Shown in pieces: positions 1 through 4,508 of a stretch of 5,504 nucleotides of DNA (within the stretch, counting starts at the first letter, position 1; each line of letters begins with the position of its first letter). The DNA comes from Phycisphaerales bacterium (GTDB lineage Bacteria > Planctomycetota > Phycisphaerae > Phycisphaerales > UBA1924). Where the stretch lies: contig JAGVLZ010000099.1 of the NCBI GenBank assembly GCA_020054055.1, positions 1 through 5,504 on the forward strand. Direction: 5' to 3'. Below the pieces are notes generated by a model, which saw only the letters and a program-made list of their open reading frames with translations, searched no databases and was not told the origin of the DNA. The translations under genes were made by a program, and so were the position numbers.

Positions 1-512
1 AGGGTGCGGCGTGGCTGCGCGGGCAGAGAACGCGGCCGGTCATCCGCGTCGTTCGCTCCGTGCATTCCGAGAGCATCCCCAGCGCGTTCGAGCAACTCAT
101 CGCAACGGCGTGGCGTGCCTCGAATCAGTCGAATCGAGGCGGAGTCCGGCTCGTGCCACTGACCTGTCCGCAGGTCAGTGCGGAGCGGCGTGCATCATCG
201 TCCGGCACTGACCCGAGGACGGGTCAGTGGCAAGCCCTCATGATCTCCGAGGGCACACCCCTCGGCGCGATCCAACTCCCCGATGGGGGCGAGCCCATCA
301 TCCTGCTGAACGACCGTCCCACCACCGGGGGCTATCTGATGATCGCGTGCGTCATCGCCGCGGACATCGCGGCGGTGGGGCAGACGAGCCCGGGCGATGC
401 ACTCCGGTTCGAGGAAGAGTCGATCGAGGCGGCGCGCAACGAATGGCGCGATCAACAATCCGAACTGGATCGGCACCTCAAACCACATGCGAACATCGAG
501 GCGAACGGATGA
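1..512 (+). CDS. pxpC: 5-oxoprolinase subunit C, C-terminal part (biotin-dependent carboxyltransferase/KipA family)
   Basis: This is the C-terminal half of PxpC (YbgK/KipA family), a cytoplasmic subunit of the PxpABC complex that hydrolyses 5-oxo-L-proline to L-glutamate at the expense of ATP. The frame is open from base 3 to the TGA at 510-512 (169 residues visible, against roughly 300-330 in the family), so the true start lies left of the window. The ATG at base 60 is internal: residues before it (RPVIRVV) already look like the family's strand leading into 'FEQLIATAWRASNQSNRGGVRL'. Diagnostic C-terminal motifs follow at fragment residues 82-111: SEG-x-x-LGAIQLP, then PIILLNDRPTTGGY, then an IACVIAADIAAVGQ segment. 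Between GVRL and SEG there are about 31 residues where E. coli YbgK has about 14. The extra stretch is encoded by a twin-hairpin repeat (154-232). The gene's stop overlaps the pxpA start, so the two are translationally coupled. Confidence 0.9.
   Translation, partial: GAAWLRGQRTRPVIRVVRSVHSESIPSAFEQLIATAWRASNQSNRGGVRLVPLTCPQVSAERRASSSGTDPRTGQWQALMISEGTPLGAIQLPDGGEPIILLNDRPTTGGYLMIACVIAADIAAVGQTSPGDALRFEEESIEAARNEWRDQQSELDRHLKPHANIEANG
154..232. repeat. Twin perfect hairpin (REP/BIME-like) inside pxpC
   Basis: Two hairpins, each with a perfect 10-bp stem and a 4-base loop, lie 25 bases apart: CACTGACCTG-TCCG-CAGGTCAGTG at 157-180 and CACTGACCCG-AGGA-CGGGTCAGTG at 206-229. The stems differ by one base pair (T-A versus C-G), changed on both sides, so pairing is kept. 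The outermost sequences TGCCACTGACC (154-164) and GGTCAGTGGCA (222-232) are exact inverted repeats, so the pair is symmetric like a BIME of two opposed REP units. It is translated in frame within PxpC as PLTCPQVS...GTDPRTGQW, in a region longer than in E. coli YbgK. A REP-type element, possibly mobilised by a RAYT transposase elsewhere in the genome, is an inference. No transposase gene is in this window. Confidence 0.8.
498..501 (+). promoter_or_regulatory. Ribosome binding site of pxpA
   Basis: GAGG lies seven bases before the ATG at 509 and inside the last codons of pxpC. Together with the ATGA overlap and the family's conserved N-terminus (IDLNCDLGE), it fixes the pxpA start at 509. The same frame stays open upstream to at least base 227, but that part is a shadow of pxpC. 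Confidence 0.65.
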
Positions 513-1261
513 TCCGCACCATCGACCTCAACTGCGACCTCGGCGAGAACCCCGCTCGGATCGCGGACGGGAGCGACCTCGCGCTGCTCGACCTCGTCAC
601 CTCCGCCAACATCGCCTGCGGCGGGCACGCGGGCGATGAATCCACCATGCGTGCGGTCATCCGCGCGGCTCGCGAGCGCTGCGTCAAGATCGGGGCGCAC
701 CCGGGCTATCCAGACCGGGCAAACTTCGGCCGCGTGGAAATGCCGCTCTCCATCTCAGATCTGAAATGTCAGATCTCAGATCAGATCACCACCCTCGCCG
801 GCATCGCGCGCTCGGAAGGGACATCGCTGCATCACGTCAAGCCGCACGGCGCGCTGTACCACGCGGCGATGGCACGTCGAGAGGTCGCGCAAGCGGTGGC
901 GGACGCCGCTGCATCGGCGGACCCTTCACTCGTCCTCGTCGGGTTGTGCGGCGCGCCGGCACTCGACGTGTGGCGGTCGATGGGGTTCGCTGTGATGGCG
1001 GAGGCGTTCGCGGATCGACGCTATGAGGCGGGCGGATCGCTGCGTTCGCGCGGCGCCGTGGATGCGTTGATCGTCGATCCGCGAGAGGCGGCAGAGCAAG
1101 CGCTCCGCATGGCGCGAGATGGCGTGGTCATCGCGGCGGGGGGCGCTTCCGTGCCCGTGCGAGCCGACACCATCTGCATCCATGCAGACACGCCGAATGC
1201 GATCGACATCGCATCGCGGGTTCGGCGTGAACTGGAATCGGCCGGCATCGCGGTCGCGTAG
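509..1261 (+). CDS. pxpA: 5-oxoprolinase subunit A (LamB/YcsF family)
   Basis: PxpA (YbgL, LamB/YcsF family) works with PxpB and PxpC in ATP-dependent conversion of 5-oxoproline to glutamate in the cytoplasm. The product has 250 residues, within the family's usual 245-255. Conserved motifs in order: IDLNCDLGE (5-13), SANIACGGHAGD (32-43), IGAHPGYPDRANFGR (61-75), HVKPHGALY (109-117), AEAFADRRY (164-172) and CIHADTP (223-229). The start at 509 gives the canonical N-terminus and overlaps the pxpC stop as ATGA, with GAGG seven bases upstream. Residues 82-93 (ISDLKCQISDQI) are encoded by an AGATCT-rich repeat and differ in character from the E. coli segment (PPETVYAQTLYQI) although the length is identical. 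The TAG at 1259-1261 lies six bases from the end of the convergent ppk2 gene. PxpB is expected upstream of pxpC, outside the window. Confidence 0.93.
   Translation: MIRTIDLNCDLGENPARIADGSDLALLDLVTSANIACGGHAGDESTMRAVIRAARERCVKIGAHPGYPDRANFGRVEMPLSISDLKCQISDQITTLAGIARSEGTSLHHVKPHGALYHAAMARREVAQAVADAAASADPSLVLVGLCGAPALDVWRSMGFAVMAEAFADRRYEAGGSLRSRGAVDALIVDPREAAEQALRMARDGVVIAAGGASVPVRADTICIHADTPNAIDIASRVRRELESAGIAVA
752..788. repeat. AGATCT-rich short repeat inside pxpA
   Basis: ATCTCAGATC occurs twice (752-761 and 773-782), 21 bases or exactly seven codons apart. A perfect 10-base palindrome TCAGATCTGA (755-764) and a further GATCAGATC run follow. The stretch is markedly richer in A and T than the surrounding gene. 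It reads ISD-LKCQ-ISD in PxpA. From memory, ISDLK/QISD peptides recur in predicted planctomycete proteins as translations of such a repeat. That needs a genome-wide count. Confidence 0.6.
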
Positions 1262-1267
1262 GTCACG

Positions 1268-2173
1268 CTACTCCGCGAGCAGCCGGGTCTTCGCGTCCGC
1301 CATGCCGCGCTTCAACTCTTCGGTCAGCCGCGGATACTCGAGGTCGAGCGAGCGGATCGTATGCGAGACGAGGTGCGACACGAGCGCGCGGGTCACAAAC
1401 TTGTGATCCGCCGGGATGACGTACCACGGCGCCCACTCGGTGCTCGTCTCGCTGATCGCCTCCTCGTACGCCTTCATGTAGTCGGTCCAGCGGGCGCGGG
1501 CCGCCACATCGCCCGCCGAAAACTTCCAGTGCTTCTCGGGCTTCGCGATGCGCTCAAGGAATCGGCGCTTCTGCTCATCCTTCGAGACGTGAAGAAAGAA
1601 CTTGAGAATCGCGGTGCCGTTGCGCTCAAGGTGGCGCTCCCAGTTGTTGATGTCGTCGAAGCGGCCTCGCCAGAACTCCTTGCCGCGTGTCCCCGGCGGG
1701 AGTCTCGTCTTGGCGAGCAGTTCCGGGTGAATGCGGGTCACGATCGCGTCCTCGTAGTGGGATCGGTTGAAGAGGACGATCTGGCCGCGCTCGGGGGCCG
1801 CCTTCTGGCAACGCCAAAGAAAGGTGTGATCGAGTTCCTCCGCGCCGGGCTGCTTGAAGGAGACGACGCGGCAGCCCGCAGGGTTCACTCCCGACATCAC
1901 ATGCTTGATCGTCCCGTCCTTCCCCGCGGCGTCCATCGCCTGGATCACGACCAGGAGCGCGTGCGTGTCGCTTGCCCACAAAAGTTCCTGCGCATCGCGA
2001 AGTGCTTCAAGATTGCGCTTCAAGAACTCTTCTGCGCGAGCCTTGATCCTGTCCCGCCCGAGTTCGGCGAACTCTTTCCCGCCGATCCACGCGGGGTCGT
2101 GGTCTTTCAGCCGGAGCCGCTTGCCGGGCTTGACGCGGAAAAGTTCCTTGATTTCCTTGGGTGAAATCGGCAT
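1268..2173 (-). CDS. ppk2: PPK2-family polyphosphate:nucleotide phosphotransferase (class III-like)
   Basis: A 301-residue cytoplasmic kinase predicted to move phosphate between polyphosphate and nucleotides. Visible motifs: the Walker A region VVIQAMDAAGKDGTIKHVM (75-93), GVNPAGCRV (95-103), the FLWR segment (118-121), the Walker B/lid region VLFNRSHYEDAIVTR (133-147), then ILKFFLHVSKDEQ, PEKHWKF and ETSTEWAPWYVIPAD near the C-terminus. The sequence strongly resembles Meiothermus ruber PPK2 as I remember it, a class III enzyme that phosphorylates both AMP and ADP. The exact class is inferred from overall likeness, not tested. I chose the ATG at 2173 because MPISPKEIKELFRVKPG is where family similarity begins and GGAG (2183-2186) sits nine bases upstream. 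The frame extends to 2284, but those 37 residues would overlap the acs start. The gene is convergent with pxpA and divergent from acs. Confidence 0.92.
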   Translation of the reverse strand: MPISPKEIKELFRVKPGKRLRLKDHDPAWIGGKEFAELGRDRIKARAEEFLKRNLEALRDAQELLWASDTHALLVVIQAMDAAGKDGTIKHVMSGVNPAGCRVVSFKQPGAEELDHTFLWRCQKAAPERGQIVLFNRSHYEDAIVTRIHPELLAKTRLPPGTRGKEFWRGRFDDINNWERHLERNGTAILKFFLHVSKDEQKRRFLERIAKPEKHWKFSAGDVAARARWTDYMKAYEEAISETSTEWAPWYVIPADHKFVTRALVSHLVSHTIRSLDLEYPRLTEELKRGMADAKTRLLAE

Positions 2174-2237
2174 CGTACGGGACTCCGGCGGAGGTGACGT
2201 GTCGGCTAGTCTAGTGGTGACCTCGGAGGCCGCCATC
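2174..2237. promoter_or_regulatory. Divergent ppk2-acs intergenic (presumed promoter) region
   Basis: Only 64 bases separate the ppk2 ATG (2173, minus strand) and the acs GTG (2238, plus strand), so both promoters or their 5' ends must fit here or overlap the neighbouring genes. A small A/T-containing patch GCTAGTCTAG (2205-2214) is the only -10-like sequence on either strand, and I see no convincing -35 partner. Each end carries a Shine-Dalgarno-like GGAG/GGAGG. Shared regulation of the two genes is possible but not shown. Confidence 0.45.
2225..2229 (+). promoter_or_regulatory. Ribosome binding site supporting the GTG start of acs
   Basis: GGAGG lies eight bases before the GTG at 2238. The first in-frame ATG after it (2332-2334) lies inside the conserved N-terminal region (ENRVF...DDYRALYRRS), so the GTG is the better start. 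Confidence 0.7.
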
Positions 2238-4328
2238 GTGAGCGAAAACATCAGCAGCGTGTTGCAGGAGAATCGTGTCTTCAAGCCCGCGGCCGCGCAC
2301 GCGCTGGGCTTCGCGAAGTGGCACGTCCCGACGATGGATGACTACCGCGCGCTCTACCGGCGCTCGATCGATGATCCCGAGGGCTTCTGGGCGGAAGAGG
2401 CCTCGCGCCTGTCCTGGTTCCGCAAGTGGGACAAGGTTCTCGAATGGAACGCACCGGACGCCAAGTGGTTCAACGGCGGCAAGATCAACGCCTGTTTCAA
2501 CTGCGTCGATCGGCATGTGCAGTCGGGCCACGGCGAGCAGACGGCGATTGTGTGGGAGGGCGAGCCGGTGGCCCCACGCACCAGCCACGCGGTCGCCGGC
2601 TCGAAGTACGCGAATGAACCCGAGGTGCGGCGCGTGACGTACCGCGAACTCTTGATCCAGGCCTCGAAGACAGCGAACGCGCTGAAGGCGATGGGGGTGA
2701 AGAGGGGGGACGTCGTCACCATCTACATGGGCATGGTGCCGGAACTCGCGATCGCGATCCTCGCCTGCGCCCGGATCGGCGCGGCCCACTCCGTCATCTT
2801 CGGCGGCTTCGCGCCGACCGCCATCAGCGAGCGAGCGATCGACGCCAACTCGCGCGTGATCATCACCGCCGACGGAGGGTACCGTCGCGGCGAGATCGTT
2901 CCGCTCCTGAAAAACGTCGAAGATGCCCTGGCGCTCCTCACGAACCACGGCCACATGATGAACCACGTCCTCGTGCTCCAGCGCACGGCCCACCAGCCGC
3001 CATCGCAGCGGTTCAAGACCGGCGACACGCGCGGCTCGGCGGTCATGCACTGGTGGCACGACGTGGTGACTCCCGCCTCCGACGCGTGCCCCTGCGCCGA
3101 GATGGATTCGGAGGACATGCTCTTCCTCCTCTACACATCGGGGTCAACCGGCAAACCCAAAGGGATCCTGCACACCACCGGCGGGTATCTCGCCTTCGTC
3201 CAGATGACGGCACGGCTGACATTCAACCTGATCCCCGACTCGGGTCAACTCTTCTGGTGCTCCGCCGACATCGGCTGGGTCACGGGCCATTCGTATGTCC
3301 TCTACGGCATCCTGATGAACCGCGTCCCCACGTTCATGTACGAGGGCGCGCCCAACTTCCCCGCCAACGACCGCTTCTGGGACATCATCGAGCGCCACCG
3401 CGTCACGCAGTTCTACACCGCGCCGACCGCCATCCGCACCTTCATGAAGTGGGGCGACGAACTCCCCGCCAAGCACGACATGAGTTCGCTCAAGTTGCTC
3501 GGCACCGTCGGCGAGCCGATCAACCCCGAGGCATGGATCTGGTACCAGCAGCACATCGGCAAGGGACGCTGCCCCATCGTCGATACCTATTGGCAGACGG
3601 AAACGGGCGGGCACATCGGCACGCCGCTGCCGGGTGCGATCCCGACCAAGCCCGGCTCATGCACGCTGCCGATGCTCGGCGTCGATGCGGCCGTTGTGAA
3701 TGAAGCCGGCCATGAGATCCCGCCGAACGCGGGGGGACTCTTTGTCATCCGCAAGCCCTGGCCCGGCATGCTCCGCGGCGTGTACGGCAACCGTGAGCGC
3801 TTTGTCTCGAACTACTGGGGACGCATCAAAGACCCCAAGACCGGCACGCCGTACTACTTCTCCGCCGACGGCGCGCGGCGGGATGAAGACGGCTACTTCT
3901 GGATCATGGGGCGCGTCGATGATGTCATCAAGGTCAGCGGCCACCTGCTCGGCACGATGGAGGTCGAGAGCGCGCTCGTCAGCCACCCCGCGGTGGCGGA
4001 GGCGGCGGTGGTGGGGGTGCCGCACGAGATCAAGGGATTCGGGATCTGCGCGTTCGTCTCGCTCAAGACGCACTGGCTCAGGGCGCACTCGCGCTCCCCG
4101 GACGATTCGCTGCGCCAGGAACTGAAGGAGCATGTGGCGAAGGAAGTCGGCGCGCTCGCGAGGCCGGAGCAGGTCCGCTTCGCCGAAGGGCTGCCCAAGA
4201 CCCGCAGCGGCAAGATCATGCGGCGACTCCTGCGCGACGTCGCCAACGGCGTGGAAAAGATCACGCAGGACACGACCACGCTGGAGGATTTCAGTGTGGT
4301 GGCGAAGTTGCGGGGGGATGAGGAGTAG
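2238..4328 (+). CDS. acs: Acetyl-CoA synthetase, AMP-forming
   Basis: This 696-residue cytoplasmic enzyme activates acetate with ATP to acetyl-AMP plus PPi, then transfers the acetyl group to CoA, releasing AMP. The family's full set of motifs is present: N-terminal DPEGFWAEEA, the P-loop YTSGSTGKPKGILHTTGG from residue 299, DIGWVTGHSY (V348, T349), GTVGEPINPEAW (V424), YWQTETGG (W452), SADGARRDEDGYFW, the hinge motif GRVDDVIKVSGH, and the C-terminal PKTRSGKIMRR with K659, equivalent to catalytic and acetylatable K609 of Salmonella Acs. V348, T349, V424 and W452 match the acetate-pocket residues of Salmonella Acs, so acetate is the expected substrate. The protein is about 44 residues longer than E. 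coli Acs through insertions: about 16 residues after WEGEP, about 11 before the P-loop, and about 6 each near residues 520-530 and 600-615. Position 570 is Leu where the Salmonella enzyme has Arg526. The GTG start is backed by GGAGG at 2225-2229. The gene is divergent from ppk2 and probably monocistronic. Confidence 0.96.
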   Translation: MSENISSVLQENRVFKPAAAHALGFAKWHVPTMDDYRALYRRSIDDPEGFWAEEASRLSWFRKWDKVLEWNAPDAKWFNGGKINACFNCVDRHVQSGHGEQTAIVWEGEPVAPRTSHAVAGSKYANEPEVRRVTYRELLIQASKTANALKAMGVKRGDVVTIYMGMVPELAIAILACARIGAAHSVIFGGFAPTAISERAIDANSRVIITADGGYRRGEIVPLLKNVEDALALLTNHGHMMNHVLVLQRTAHQPPSQRFKTGDTRGSAVMHWWHDVVTPASDACPCAEMDSEDMLFLLYTSGSTGKPKGILHTTGGYLAFVQMTARLTFNLIPDSGQLFWCSADIGWVTGHSYVLYGILMNRVPTFMYEGAPNFPANDRFWDIIERHRVTQFYTAPTAIRTFMKWGDELPAKHDMSSLKLLGTVGEPINPEAWIWYQQHIGKGRCPIVDTYWQTETGGHIGTPLPGAIPTKPGSCTLPMLGVDAAVVNEAGHEIPPNAGGLFVIRKPWPGMLRGVYGNRERFVSNYWGRIKDPKTGTPYYFSADGARRDEDGYFWIMGRVDDVIKVSGHLLGTMEVESALVSHPAVAEAAVVGVPHEIKGFGICAFVSLKTHWLRAHSRSPDDSLRQELKEHVAKEVGALARPEQVRFAEGLPKTRSGKIMRRLLRDVANGVEKITQDTTTLEDFSVVAKLRGDEE

Positions 4329-4340
4329 GGGCCTCGCCTT

Positions 4341-4359
4341 CGGCCCGTGAAACGGGCCG
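4341..4359. repeat. Hairpin H1, possible acs terminator
   Basis: CGGCCCGT-GAA-ACGGGCCG is a perfect 8-bp stem with a 3-base loop, 12 bases after the acs stop. Read on the minus strand it is GCCCGT-TTC-ACGGGC, the same family as H2 and H3 with an A-T to G-C pair exchanged on both sides of the stem. There is no T tract, so a Rho-independent terminator role is uncertain. Confidence 0.75.
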
Positions 4360-4360
4360 C

Positions 4361-4389
4361 CAATGGTTGCCAGGTGCGCCAGCATCTGG
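4361..4389 (+). repeat. Left arm of 29-bp inverted repeat
   Basis: It matches the reverse complement of 4461-4489 at 25 of 29 positions. Inside it, CAGGTGC-GCCA-GCATCTG (4371-4388) folds as a 7-bp stem with one G-U pair if transcribed on the plus strand. H1 directly flanks it on the outer side, as H3 flanks the right arm. Confidence 0.8.
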
Positions 4390-4416
4390 ACGTGAACCAA
4401 TGTCTACTTTCTGAAT

Positions 4417-4433
4417 AGCCCATTTCATGGGCT
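4417..4433. repeat. Hairpin H2 of the GCCCAT-TTC-ATGGGC family
   Basis: AGCCCAT-TTC-ATGGGCT is a perfect 7-bp stem with a TTC loop. It lies in the middle of the spacer in the same orientation as H3 and opposite to H1. Upstream traces (CATCTG at 4383-4388, AACCA at 4395-4399) resemble the sequence before H3 and may mark a third, decayed module. Confidence 0.7.
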
Positions 4434-4460
4434 TCGGAAGAGGGAACGTACCAGCGCTCC

Positions 4461-4489
4461 CCAGATGCTCGCGCATCTGACAACCATCG
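4461..4489 (-). repeat. Right arm of 29-bp inverted repeat
   Basis: This is the partner of 4361-4389 in opposite orientation (25 of 29 matching). It contains a perfect hairpin CAGATGC-TCGC-GCATCTG (4462-4479). The stem positions differ from the left arm in a way that keeps pairing (A-T here, G-U there). Confidence 0.8.
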
Positions 4490-4491
4490 CG

Positions 4492-4508
4492 CGCCCATTT
4501 CATGGGCG
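4492..4508. repeat. Hairpin H3, overlapping the dockerin gene's stop codon
   Basis: CGCCCAT-TTC-ATGGGCG is a perfect 7-bp stem. Its outermost pair is C-G where H2 has A-T. The stop TGA of the minus-strand gene (4502-4500) spans the junction of loop and stem, so the repeat forms the 3' end of the reading frame. Confidence 0.75.

Larger units (their letters stand above)
4329..4499. other. Repeat-filled spacer between convergent genes
   Basis: This non-coding spacer lies between the acs stop and the stop of the minus-strand dockerin gene. Most of it is inverted and hairpin-forming sequence, listed separately. I see no protein-coding potential. Short minus-strand frames here give repeat-derived peptides such as PMKWA. 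The hairpins may end transcription from both sides, but none is followed by a T tract. Confidence 0.7.

Noticed and set aside
1251..1277. Terminator hairpin between the convergent pxpA and ppk2 stops
   Set aside because: Only GTAG (1258-1261) and CTAC (1268-1271) pair cleanly. The six-base gap leaves no room for a real stem and tract.
1361..2164. Long plus-strand open frame (267 residues) opposite ppk2
   Set aside because: It is fully antisense to a well-supported PPK2 gene and is rich in residues expected from its reverse complement. Such shadows are usual in high-GC DNA, and no family resemblance is seen.
1854..2237. Upstream extension of the acs frame to 1854
   Set aside because: It is antisense to ppk2. 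Family similarity begins only after the GTG at 2238, which has GGAGG at good spacing.
2174..2284. 37-residue N-terminal extension of PPK2 starting at 2284
   Set aside because: It would overlap the acs start and its ribosome binding site, has no family similarity, and the ATG at 2173 has its own GGAG.
2211..3059. Long minus-strand open frame (282 residues) opposite the start of acs
   Set aside because: Antisense to strongly conserved acs codons, with no recognisable motif and no separate ribosome binding site.
4341..4359. Classical Rho-independent terminator after acs
   Set aside because: The stem is strong, but no T run follows on either strand. It is kept as a repeat with only a possible terminator role.
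4341..4508. CRISPR-like array of repeated hairpins
   Set aside because: The units are in mixed orientation, unevenly spaced and unequal in sequence, and there are no uniform spacers or cas genes.
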